Source: Conidiobolus incongruus B7586 (Eukaryota; Entomophthoromycota; Entomophthoromycetes; Entomophthorales; Conidiobolaceae). From it: a DNA stretch of 17,514 bases. The notes below the pieces were generated by a model, which saw only the letters and a program-made list of their open reading frames with translations, was not told the origin of the DNA and searched no databases. The stretch spans positions 1 to 17,514 of the forward strand of contig JNEM01015373.1 of NCBI GenBank assembly GCA_000697335.1, read 5' to 3'. Both the position numbers and the translations under genes were made by a program. Shown one piece after another: positions 1-9,066 of this stretch; position 1 is the first letter of the stretch, and every line of letters begins with the position of its first letter.

Positions 1-344
1 TTATATTAAAAATACTAATTAAAAATAATTTTATTTAAAAATTTAATATGAAAATTATTATTATTAACCTATTTTTTTCAGAACTAAGTGAAAATACTAT
101 ATTGTTGTAATTCATTTCTCAATAATCTATTATTGATCTAATTTTTTATTAGTACATAATAATAAGATATTAATAATCAATTATTTATTACCATTAATTA
201 ATACACTTTAACTCCTAAAATAAAAAAACTTTTAATTAACAATAAGGGCTTTATCTACCATTATAATTATTATTATAATTATTAGATTTTATTATAAATA
301 TCCCAATTTACTCAAAGATATTATTTTAAGTAAATTATTATTTA
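1..344. other. AT-rich left flank, no gene seen
   Basis: Very AT-rich sequence with stops in all frames and no protein or RNA gene that I recognise. It ends at the TA dinucleotide (343-344) into which the first mariner element is inserted. It may itself be older transposon debris, but I could not match it convincingly to the copies in this window. Confidence 0.5.
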
Positions 345-377
345 TTATCTTAAATTTGAAATAATGGGAAATTCTTT
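345..377 (+). repeat. left terminal inverted repeat of mariner copy A
   Basis: Outer 33 bases of the left end, starting right after TA 343-344. They pair with the right end and recur, with changes, at the 5' ends of the copies at 2814 (minus) and 17217 (plus), which locates the true element edge. Confidence 0.8.
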
Positions 378-533
378 AATTTCTGATTTTTCAAATATAT
401 TATTAATTTGAAATAAATAAATATATACAGAGTTAATAGGAAATTATATATTTTTAATATATATATATAAATATATATATTAGTTTTTTTGATTAAAAAA
501 TTAACTTTTTAAAATTGGTTATTTAATTTAATT

Positions 534-1567
534 ATGCTTAAACTAAATAATAATCATCAAAAGTATTTTATTTTAGTATTAGTAAAATTTAACCATAAAC
601 CCTCTATAATTATTTAAAATTTACAAGTAGCTTTTGGTAATAAAGCATTAGTTAAAATAATAATTTATTGCTAGGTAAATTACTTTAAGGCTAAAAGAGA
701 AACTATCTAAAACTTGCTAAAATTTAAAAAACTAACTTTAACTATTACTTTTTTAATTATTAATAGAGTGAAAAAATAAATTGGAAAGCATCTTTTTATT
801 TCAGCTAAAGAATTATTTAAGCACTTTAATATTAGTTTTATAAGTATTTTATATATATTAAAGTTTAAACTCAAATTAATATATAAAAATATAAAATAGG
901 TATTTTATAATTTAACTAAAGTTTAAAAAAAACTAGAGTAGCTATTATTAAACAAAACTTACTAAAATATTACTAAAAGCTTAAACTTTTATAGTGAATA
1001 ATTATAATTGATGAATTTTAAATCTTTATATATAATCCTTTATTAAAACAAAAATCAAGATGCTAAATTAAGCTAAATTAACCTTTTTTATAAATCCCTT
1101 TAAATAAACATTTTGTTAATAAGTGAATGTTAATAGATATAATGGATTATAATAGTATATGCTACTTTTATTTAGTTTTTGAAAGAAAATCAATTAATAA
1201 TAAACTTTATATTATTTTTTTAAATAAAAGTATTTTTAATTAGTATTCTTAATATAATTTGAGAAGACCTATTACTTTATATGATAATTGCAAAATATAT
1301 AAATCTAAAGCTATAAAGAACTTTCAAATTAAAAATAACTAGAAAAAACTATTATATCTAGTATATTCTTTAGATTATAACTTATATAATTATAATTGCT
1401 TTAGGTAATTAAAAAACCAGCATATAAGAAAGAAAATTTCTATAAAAAAATTTAATTAGTTTATAAAATATCAAATTTCAGTTTTTAATAAAAAGAATTA
1501 TTTTTTAGGTATTAGATCTTTACCAAAAATATAGCAAAAAGCTATTAATAATAAAAGAAACTATTAA
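534..1567 (+). pseudogene. mariner transposase pseudogene (copy A)
   Basis: About 344 codons, the normal mariner transposase length, but with many TAA/TAG/TGA codons and a frame change between the start (ATG 534) and the catalytic core. The core is readable in one frame. The first Asp lies in an IIIIDEF stretch (codon 1010-1012, family ITGDEW). The second lies in TLYDN (1283-1285, family HDNAP), 91 codons later (93 in Mos1). The third position (1388-1390), in a DYNLYNYNCF stretch matching SPDLxPxDYxLF, is 35 codons after the second but reads Asn instead of Asp. The C-terminus (LGIRSLPKI, then QKAINNKRNY) matches the family ending RGIxxLPERWxKxIxxxGxY. Most stops fall where Gln or Trp is expected, so they are explained by CAA to TAA or TGG to TAG/TGA. 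It is a dead host-resident copy. Confidence 0.88.
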
Positions 1568-1628
1568 ATTTATATTATATATTTATTTTTATATATTATA
1601 TATTAAAATATTTGTTTATTTTGAATTG

Positions 1629-1661
1629 CAAAAAATTCCTATTATTTAAAATACAAAGTAA
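1629..1661 (+). repeat. right terminal inverted repeat of mariner copy A
   Basis: Outer 33 bases of the right end, ending just before TA 1662-1663. It is closely matched by the 3' end of the minus-strand copy that begins at 16645: both share AAAAAATTCCYATTATTTAA and the following AATRCARAGTAATA, then diverge, which fixes the border. Confidence 0.8.
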
Positions 1662-2021
1662 TATTTAAAAACAATAAAGATAACACTATTAAAGATAAAT
1701 ATAATTTTAATATAAAATATTTCAATTAGATATATATTTATTAAAGAAATAATGTAAAGCTAGATTATATTACCTTTATCTAAAATAACCTAAATAAAAG
1801 ATCAGACAATAGTTGGAAATTTGTTCTTATATTGTATACCATATATAGTAATTATTTTAACTATTATCATAGGGAAATTCTTAGGTTTTACAATTAGACC
1901 AAAGGTATACTTTATGTATAAATTGCTTTCCCTATGTTTTATATTACATTTATATAATAATATTGGTGAGTATTATTCTTAGCTACTAGAACCAAGTAAT
2001 GATAACTTGTTTAGTGGTTTT
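1662..2021. other. spacer between two mariner copies, no gene seen
   Basis: About 360 bases between copy A and the truncated copy B. No coding sequence is recognised. It holds one clear 69-base hairpin (listed separately) and a smaller stem near 1991-2007 (CAAGT...ACTTG). It may be pre-insertion sequence or the remnant of another repeat. Confidence 0.45.
1868..1936. repeat. 69-base hairpin with 10-bp perfect arms
   Basis: CATAGGGAAA (1868-1877) is the exact inverse of TTTCCCTATG (1927-1936), and a second inner stem TATAC/GTATA (1906-1910 and 1916-1920) sits between them. It lies between two mariner copies. The arm resembles the GGGAAATTC part of the mariner inverted repeat, so it could be a small internally deleted relative (MITE-like); no clear target duplication is seen. 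A tRNA was considered, but the inner arms do not fit. Confidence 0.45.
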
Positions 2022-2814
2022 AATATATATATTATTATAATTTATTATTATAATTAATATTTGTTTATAAATAAAATATATATTTATTAGAATTTATAAA
2101 AGATATTAATTTAGTTAACTTTATATTTTAATTTATTATTTAGTAAAGAAATAAAGAAACTTATGATTTATTAACTATTAAACTTTTTTATTAAAGGCTT
2201 AATATTCATGTATATTTTTATATATTTTGTTTAGATATAAGTAATTTAAATTTATTAAAAAATTAAGTTATATAGTATTTATTTTACATTTTTATTAATT
2301 AAACCAAGTTTAAAATTTAATATATAATATGATTTTATAACAAATTGTAAAAAGCTTTAATAACTCTTTAATTGAAACTAAAAAGTACCTTTCAATATTA
2401 TCTTTTATTTTATTAATAGTTGAAAGAAAGATAATTAAAATCAATTTCTATATTTTAACATATTTTAAATAATTCCCCTTTTAATTTTAAAATAATTAAT
2501 TTAGAAATAAATAGTAAATATAAACAAAACACCAGTTTAATAAGCTACTTGAAAATTATATATGATTTTAAAATATTTGTAGTTATGCATTAATAATACT
2601 AAAATAAAAGACTATTTATGATTATTATTTAAAGATAATTAAACAATAAATTTTTAAAAGATAATTTTATAATAAAAAACATTATATATCAATATATATA
2701 TTTTAAAATTATATATTTCCTATTTATTATGTACATAATTCAAAATATAAAACTAATAATATATTTGGAAAATCAGAAATTAAAAGAATATGTCATTATT
2801 TTTTTCTGAGGTGA
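2022..2814 (-). mobile_element. mariner copy B, 5' part only, inverted
   Basis: Read on the minus strand from 2814, this aligns with copy A from its left end through the 5' untranslated part and roughly the first 60 percent of the transposase. Matching landmarks include AATTTCTGATTT near the end, TCTTTTATTTTAGTATTA at the start of the gene, and the TTATAATAATATAT segment near 2025-2045, after which similarity stops. The outer edge lies at 2814 next to TA (2815-2816). The 3' part is missing. It is more diverged than copy A, with small deletions and in-frame stops, so probably an older insertion. Left border is approximate. Confidence 0.78.
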
Positions 2815-3292
2815 TATTAACCCAATATATAAAATCAAAGATCAACATATTTAATGAATAAATTAAGCCAAGGATTCAATACTTGATAAAGTTTAAATTA
2901 AATATAATTAAATTAGATAAATTGGAAATTAAATATGCCATAATTAATATTAACAACCTAAGTAACTGTGATGGAAGTAATAGCTTAACTGGGTCTTGAC
3001 TAAATATAGGATGATCTGCTTAGAACTAGTGGAAATTCTGGGAACGGTATCAAATAAAAAAATTATAAAATTGCTAAATTATTGTTTTATACATTCACAA
3101 GAATTAGATGAGTTAAAAATGATTACATTTGAATTTTATATATTTAATTTGTCATTTCTATAATTTAAAACTAAATATTATATAGTCATGATTTAAAATC
3201 AATTAACCAATGGAGTCCATAAGTCATACAAACACGGGTTTTCACAAGTGCTAAATATTCGATTATCTTCCATATTATGATTGTATCAATAA
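2815..3292. other. intergenic, holds a less AT-rich island
   Basis: 478 bases between mariner copy B and the 3' end of the Pof3-like gene. Bases about 2955-3056 are clearly less AT-rich than the surroundings, and a second small patch lies at about 3208-3265. Neither gives a reading frame or RNA fold that I recognise. They could be decayed coding sequence or the 3' untranslated region of the gene to the right. Confidence 0.4.
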
Positions 3293-5238
3293 TCAAATAC
3301 TTATAAAGAATTCAATCCTACCAAATCGCAATCTCAACCAATTCAAACTATCTGAATCCAATCTACCTATAGTACCAATTCTAAGGATCTGCAACTTTCT
3401 GGAGTTCTTGTGCTTGCAGTAGGGGATGAGACCACGTGCCGTGAGTTGGGCACAATTCTCAATTTTTAACTCGACCAATGATGTGGGGAGACTCGTGAGG
3501 TACTCGAAGAAATTGTCAGTGATCCGAGGGTTAAAACTGAGATTGAGTGTTTCGAGAGGACAGTATCGTAGAATGGGTTTGATGCCGTCGTCCGATACAA
3601 GGGGGCATTGACTTAGTGACAAGTAAGTCAGATTGGGACACCCGAGTGCGATGGCTTCGAGTGCTGCGTTTGTTATTTGTCTACAATTGCTGAAATCTAA
3701 ACTTCGTAGAATCTCGGTGAAGCCAACACTTAATCGAATCAACGAGTCGGGAAGGTTGGGATAATCTGCGAATTTGAGTTCTTCAAGTTTCGTGCAGCTG
3801 CTGAGCAGGTGTAGCAAACAACGCTCCAGTGATAAATCATGTACTGAAGTTAGACCACTCGCACCAAGACTGATTAAATCCTTGTTAAATTTACAAATAT
3901 TTTGCATAGTTTCAATCCCAAGACGTCGTGAATGAGAAATATCCAAATATTTCAAATTTGGGAATAGTTTCAAGAAGTTAGAGAAATGATTTCGCGATAG
4001 AGCATTTCCCTGAATGGATAAGGATTCCAATTTTGGGACATTCTTAAATTTTTGTAAATGACTAGCTATTAGCGAATCGTCCAAAGCGCCAATATTTGAG
4101 AGATTTAAAGATTTGAGATTTGGGCACTTGGCAAATATCTGCATTAAATTCAGATCAATACCACTAATTCCTTCAATATTCAAAGTGTGCAAAGAGTGTC
4201 CCAAAGTATTGACAATTCTAAAGAATGTCTTATTCTCAACATCACAATCCTTTAATACTAAAGAACTTAAATTCACCACTTTCCCATTAAAATACATTGG
4301 AAAACTTATTAATTCTGTTATTGTCAACTTCTCCAAAGTCAAATTTCTGAGTCTTAATCCCGCTCTCTTGAAAAATGGCTTCAACTGTAGTGGAATATTG
4401 CCAGTAGCTTGTAAATGTGTCTTCTTCACGAACGAAAAACTGAGACTTTTCCATAAGTCGGGAATTTTAGTTAAATTTTGTCTCCATGCCTTACACACTG
4501 CTGTGGACCTGGACAGATCTTTGAAAGTTAAGAATTTAAAAATTTCGTGAATGGCATCGATTGGTAGGTCACGAAATAGGTTAATACCTTTGAAATTCTA
4601 TACACAATAGTTTAATAAAAAGTGGGAATATATCAGAGTATTATGATTACATTGTAATTTTTGGGTTCGTTCTTTTCAATTTCAATTTCCGTCTTTCTAA
4701 TCAAATCGTCCAACTCCTAAGTTTCAAATTATTAACAAACTCTAAAATTTCAACTCAATTGAAAAAAATATTTACAGGACATAAAATATCACTAAACCCT
4801 ACATCTTTTTTCGCCATCAATAAAACCTTTTTACAATTAGGCCAATCTTCCAACTGTTTGTATATTTGATATGTTAACAAGTATCCCTAATATCAAAGGT
4901 TAATTTAACAAAATCGAGTTTTGTTAAAAGTTACCTCAATAACGTTTGGTTTCTCCTTAATCAAGTATAAACTCTGCTCCAAAGCTAATTTCAAGTGTCC
5001 CAATTTCAAATTGGCTTTCGCCTTGATAATCAACGCTTGGGTATGGTTTGGAGAGCCTATCTGAATCTATGATTGAATTAATAACCAATACCAAAATAAT
5101 ATATGGGGATAATACTTTTTCAGCTAAATTAATACAGTGTTCAAAATCGTTAATAGTTAATAGATATTCTGCCTTTTCTAACAGATAATTTTGACGTGTT
5201 CCAAGAGTTTTAACTTGACGAAATATGTTGGTTGACAT
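3293..5238 (-). CDS. pof3: Pof3/Dia2-like TPR, F-box and leucine-rich-repeat protein
   Basis: Five exons on the minus strand: 5238-5116, 5060-4935, 4886-4776, 4716-4651 and 4597-3293. The introns (55, 48, 59 and 53 bases) start GTA and end TTCAG, TTAG, TTAG and ATAG, and all lie between codons. The joined protein is 576 residues; fission yeast Pof3 is about the same length. Residues about 18-112 form three TPR-like helical pairs (for example LLEKAEYLLTINDFEHCI and KANLKLGHLKLALEQSLYL). Residues 153-185 are an F-box (LPIDAIHEIFKFLTFKDL, then VCKAW). From about 190 onward come leucine-rich repeats of the AMN1/GRR1 type (LRSLDFSNCRQITNAALEAI, CPNLTYLSLSQCPLVSDDGI). This order of domains is that of Pof3 and Dia2, substrate adaptors of SCF ubiquitin ligases acting in the nucleus in replication-fork and genome integrity. 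It is divergent from LEO1. Domain order is seen; orthology is inferred. Confidence 0.85.
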
Positions 5239-6114
5239 TTTTAATTCATCAATAATTATTAGGTATATATGATGATGATTGAGTAGATTTTTTTTGAGAA
5301 AGAGTGTAATGATAATTATTTATTGATTTTTTAGGATAAACTTTTTTAATTTTAATGGTTCAGCCCCTGAAATGAAAAAAAAAATAAACACATATTTAAG
5401 ATTTAGTTAAATTGATTGGTGAATTAAAAATAGTTGTTATGGTTCATGATTAACTTTGAGAATAGAAATGTATGGGGTAACAGAAAACAATAAGGTACAA
5501 AAATGATAATAAAAATATAATAATAATAAAAAGATCGATTAGAGCTGGGACAAGATACGGATAAAAGTTAAATCAAAGGAAAGTATAAAATTAGGTTTTC
5601 CACTATTTAAATAATTATTGCAAAGATTTCGTAATGTAATGGCCATCACAGGCTTTGGTTATCTCTGTGATCTGCCTTCTATTATCAGATAGAGCTCAGT
5701 TGTTTGTTTTATTTCATAGTTTATTTTCATTTTTTCTCATTATATTCCGTATTAATTTAATAAATAAATTTTAATAAATATTCTATATATTATTTCATTG
5801 TCAATCTCATTTTTATTTAATTTACAAAATTTTTTTGACCATATTATATCAACAAATATTCACTTTGAAATTTTTATCTTTTTGACTAACTTTTGATAAT
5901 TAATTTTAATTGGGATTGTTTGAAAATGATTTTATTAATTTGTATATATTGATTTATTAATTCCTAAAAAGTTATTTTTTCAATTATTATTGATCTACAA
6001 TTCAAGCATTATCCCATAATAATTGATTGAATTCAAAATTGATAATTTAAGCATTAGTCCAAAAATTCAGAGATCAAAACCCAATTTGAATTCATTTTTC
6101 ATTGATTAATAAAC
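5239..6114. promoter_or_regulatory. divergent promoter region between pof3-like gene and LEO1
   Basis: 876 bases between two start codons facing away from each other, so the 5' flanks of both genes lie here. Most is AT-rich with long T runs. A less AT-rich patch at 5641-5700 holds two overlapping stem-loops (listed separately). I see no unambiguous TATA or activator site. Confidence 0.55.
5645..5690. repeat. two overlapping stem-loops in a GC-richer patch
   Basis: ATCACAG (5645-5651) pairs with CTGTGAT (5665-5671), and ATCTG (5670-5674) pairs with CAGAT (5686-5690); the second stem can extend with CTCT (5663-5666) and AGAG (5691-5694) across an internal loop. The two folds share bases, so they are alternatives. 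The patch stands out from the AT-rich promoter region. Function is unknown: small RNA, 5' leader structure or chance. Confidence 0.35.
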
Positions 6115-7371
6115 ATGCCAAAACGTACTATTAACTCATCAGACGAAGAAAGTGACGAGAATGTTAATGATAACTTTGTTGACACCAATTACGACAGACA
6201 TCCACTAGATTCTAAACATGAATCATATTCACCCTCACCTAAAAAGAGAAGAAATTTGTCCCCTATTGATCACTCGGACCCCGAGGAAGAAGAGAAAGGA
6301 GCTCCCGTGAGTGAAAATGATAATGAGAATAGTGAACTTGCCCAAAAGTTATTCGGTTCTGATCCCGACGACTCGGAAGAAGAGCGGGAAATATCTATCA
6401 ATGAAGATGATGGTCTCGATGATCGCATTTCTCAAGATAATGAAAGCTTTAAAAATTCACCCCATTCCATTCGCAAAGTTCATACACCCTCCCCTCCATT
6501 TCATGAAGACCCTGACAATCAGTTTGATGTCATTCTTCCTTGGGATTTTAAAACTGTTACTGAGCAAATTTCGCACTCTTACTTTCTGAATATGTCTAAT
6601 TATCTCTTTGTCCAGGATACCCCTTTTGACCATTCGACATTCGTGCCTATGACTGAGAATAATAAGCCTAATCCAGACGCTGAACTCGCTATTCAGGCTC
6701 AACTACATGTCGAAAATACCATTCGCTATCGCAACGAATCGAGATCTGGAGGCCAAAAGAATCTCGAATCCAACGCAAGGCTCATCGAATGGGACGACGG
6801 AAGTCACAGTATCGCGATTGGCGACCGACTCTTCGATGTGAATACCATCAGAAAAGTGAAGGGTGGCAGTTTCGTCGCAGCCCACCACTCGGGCGAAAAG
6901 TACTACGAAATTTTGGGACGAATTGCTCAGGATTTGGTAGTACCTCAACCCAGCCATAATGACGAGTTGTTCTACAAGTTGAGACATTATGAAGATACCA
7001 AAATGGCTGGAATCAGCTCCGTTTTGGAATATCAAGATCCCGCCGAAGCCAAATTAGATAAGGATAAACGTGTTAAGAATACTATTTTGGAATTAGCACA
7101 ATCTGGATTGCCACCATCCCTCAAGAATAAAGATAAGGCATCGCACAAAAATGTTAAGAAATCAAGGAAGAATCGTCGTATAATAGATGACTTTAGCGAT
7201 GAGGAGTCCAACGATGACCCCAGCAATGAAGTGATTGAAGAACCTGTGATTGCGGTCGCTTCACCCCCTCCCGACTCTGGTAATAAGGCATCTCGCGTCG
7301 AGTACATTATCAATGCTGCCAAGCAGTCTATGGACAATCCCAGTGAATTTGATATCAACGAAGATTACTAA
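6115..7371 (+). CDS. LEO1: Leo1, subunit of the Paf1 transcription elongation complex
   Basis: An intronless 418-residue protein. The N-terminal 130 residues are acidic and serine-rich with a basic patch (SPKKRRNLSP, 41-50). The Leo1 core follows: NTIRYR (201-206, family NTIRWR) and ESNARLIEWDDGSHSIAIGD (218-237), the signature of the family, then the conserved LFDV (239-242). The C-terminal third is charged, with a lysine-rich part about 335-355 and a further acidic stretch. Leo1 pairs with Paf1 and helps RNA polymerase II elongation and histone modification in the nucleus. The start ATG 6115 follows AAAC and gives the expected acidic N-terminus. It is divergent from the Pof3-like gene and convergent with EFG1. 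The central coding part (about 6720-6920) is noticeably richer in GC than the ends. Identification rests on the core motif and overall architecture. Confidence 0.93.
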   Translation: MPKRTINSSDEESDENVNDNFVDTNYDRHPLDSKHESYSPSPKKRRNLSPIDHSDPEEEEKGAPVSENDNENSELAQKLFGSDPDDSEEEREISINEDDGLDDRISQDNESFKNSPHSIRKVHTPSPPFHEDPDNQFDVILPWDFKTVTEQISHSYFLNMSNYLFVQDTPFDHSTFVPMTENNKPNPDAELAIQAQLHVENTIRYRNESRSGGQKNLESNARLIEWDDGSHSIAIGDRLFDVNTIRKVKGGSFVAAHHSGEKYYEILGRIAQDLVVPQPSHNDELFYKLRHYEDTKMAGISSVLEYQDPAEAKLDKDKRVKNTILELAQSGLPPSLKNKDKASHKNVKKSRKNRRIIDDFSDEESNDDPSNEVIEEPVIAVASPPPDSGNKASRVEYIINAAKQSMDNPSEFDINEDY

Positions 7372-7886
7372 CTCATCAACTAATCATTTCTTATGCATAT
7401 TTGTATTTACATATAGCAAAATAATAAATATTTAATTAGTTTTCAATATTCTACAATTTTACCATTATGTTATATATTCTGTTATTTATGACTGTTATTT
7501 TATGCTTTATATTATTTAATATATTGGATATGAAATGTTTCTATTTTCACCTATTTTTAATTAAACAAATCATTAAAATTTTTATCAAATTTCACTTAAA
7601 TCGTTAAATTTATTGATATCAATACTTAAAATAAATTACTTATCTCCATTCAATATATATAATATTTAAATTCTTTGATTTTTAATTAAAACTTATATAA
7701 TATTAATTAGTATATTTGATCAAAAAATTCAATAATAAAATATTATTTAAGTAATAAACTATGTTGTAGTTTTTTGACCTAATTAAGATAAATTTATTCA
7801 ATATTTATAACAATTGTATAATTTCATTAATTTCTACAAGTAAAACAATATAGTATTGAATATTTGAAAATATATATAATAAATAT
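7372..7886. terminator. shared 3' region of convergent LEO1 and EFG1 genes
   Basis: 515 AT-rich bases between two stop codons facing each other. The polyadenylation signals of both genes must lie here. AATAAATA at 7421-7428 follows the LEO1 stop and is a plausible signal for it; the minus strand has several AATAAA-like words that cannot be told apart. No gene is seen. Confidence 0.4.
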
Positions 7887-8883
7887 TTAATTATTATTCG
7901 ATTCGGATTCGCTTTCGCTTTCGGATCCACTTTCATCACTGCTCGAGCTATCACCAGAATCACTGCCATCTGAAGATGAAGATCCTTCATCATTATCATT
8001 ATCGTTTGCAACTTGATTTTGATCGTTCTCATCCCCCTCATTATCATCACCACCAACTGCAAAGAAGTCGTCATTGAGGATGCGATTCTTAGATTCGTTA
8101 ACTTCCTGCTTGGGCTTGGATATCAAAACCTTAGGCTTAGATGTAGTTTGACCTTCTTCATCATCGTCAAATTCTCCATTCAACATCCTAGTTTTAATTT
8201 GGTCCTTAATTTGATTCCTCTTCTCTACTACCTTTGGCTTGGGATTAGCTGCAAATAATGGGTAGTATTTTTCTTCTTGGATTGGGAAGTGCTAAATATT
8301 GATTAGAATCAAATATTGCATTGAATGATTTAGGTTACTTTAATATAGTTTAAATTGAGGTTAGTTTCAAATAATTTTAATTCCAGCTCTTCTATTTCGT
8401 TATCATTTAGGGTGTCGTCCTCGAGTTTGGTAGTTAATTGTTTTAAGGCTCTCAATACTTTTTTCTTCTCTATATAATAATTAACTATTGATATTAACAA
8501 ATTGGAATAGATAAATAAATTACCAATATGCATAATTCCCTTATTTTTTTCATTAAATTTTTTGCGTAATTCTGCTTCCTGCTTTTCCTTTAGTAAACTG
8601 TTCAAATTGGTCAACTTTCTTTCGATTTCAATTTTCACGTTGGAAGGTAAATTGGGCTTAAATTACATTAATTAATATATCATCAACAAAATATTATTGG
8701 TATATTTACTTTTTTCAATAATCTGGAAGTATCTCTTATTTTGGACTTGATTTTGGATAAACTGTTCAAATCTTTCAGGTCGAGGGATTTGGACTTGGAT
8801 TTGTTGTTGTTTTTAAATTTGGGATAAGGATGATATCTGTTAGGTTCCTGTTTCTGATATGATTTAAATTGATTTTCTGGCAT
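7887..8883 (-). CDS. EFG1: Efg1-like rRNA-processing protein
   Basis: Four exons on the minus strand: 8883-8710, 8656-8524, 8469-8339 and 8291-7887, with introns of 53, 54 and 47 bases. The joined protein is 280 residues (budding yeast Efg1 is 233). The family core is split over the exons: SLSKIKSKIRDTSRLLKK (41-58), then PNLPSNVKIEIERKL (59-73), EKKKVLRALKQL (103-114) and LNYIKHFPIQEEKYYPLF (142-159). This matches the Efg1 pattern of a coiled coil, an ERKKALRxLKQL block and a final LxYIxxFPxxEKYxxLF. The tail (about 186-280) is low-complexity acidic and serine-rich, ending in repeated SE. Efg1 is a nucleolar factor of the small-subunit processome needed for 18S rRNA maturation. The first intron ends in TTTAAG, a weaker acceptor than the CAG/TAG elsewhere, but it restores the family sequence exactly. 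Convergent with LEO1. Confidence 0.9.
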
Positions 8884-9066
8884 ATTTTTATTTAATTAAA
8901 TATTATTTTAATTAGTCTATTAGTTATTTATTTGGGGTTTCGAGATATTTTTGGAATTTTAAGTTTTTTGATTAGGTTAATTAATTTATGGGATTTGAAT
9001 CCAAATAATTTTGTAATATATAAAAAACAATAAAATGTTAAAATATATAAAAGCATATCATTGTCA
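8884..9066. other. 5' flank of EFG1
   Basis: Short AT-rich stretch upstream of EFG1. It probably carries its promoter; no specific site is recognised. Confidence 0.35.

Larger units (their letters stand above)
345..1661 (+). mobile_element. mariner (Tc1/mariner) DNA transposon, full length, decayed
   Basis: A 1317-base element, the usual size for mariner. It is flanked by TA on both sides (343-344 and 1662-1663), the target duplication of this superfamily. Its ends are imperfect inverted repeats, with about 24 of the outer 33 positions matching; the shared core reads AAATAATGGGAA on the left and its counterpart AAATAATAGGAA on the right. Between them lies a decayed transposase with the DD34D-type spacing of mariner. 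Three further copies in the window (about 2022-2814, 16645-17214 and 17217 to the end) align to it and confirm both ends. Many in-frame stops and at least one frame change show that it cannot make its own transposase. The excess of C-to-T/G-to-A differences from the better preserved copy suggests directed or methylation-linked decay. Confidence 0.9.

Noticed and set aside
1871-1933. tRNA gene suggested by a 7-bp acceptor-like stem (AGGGAAA/TTTCCCT)
   Set aside because: Only 63 bases, no D arm, no anticodon stem of proper size, and the inner stem has a 5-base loop; better read as a simple hairpin.
2955-3056. 5S rRNA or tRNA in the GC-richer island
   Set aside because: No A/B box pair or 5S internal control region could be recognised and no cloverleaf folds.
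3426-3611. 61-codon plus-strand ORF opposite the LRR gene
   Set aside because: It lies wholly inside the antisense of the leucine-rich-repeat exon and has no family features; a shadow of the real gene.
5641-5700. U5 snRNA gene, from the loop GCCTTCTATT
   Set aside because: One of the invariant loop uridines is C, the internal stem is weak and no Sm site with a 3' hairpin follows.
6457-7358. Three minus-strand ORFs of 81-110 codons under LEO1
   Set aside because: Shadows of LEO1; no motif, and the plus frame carries the conserved Leo1 core.
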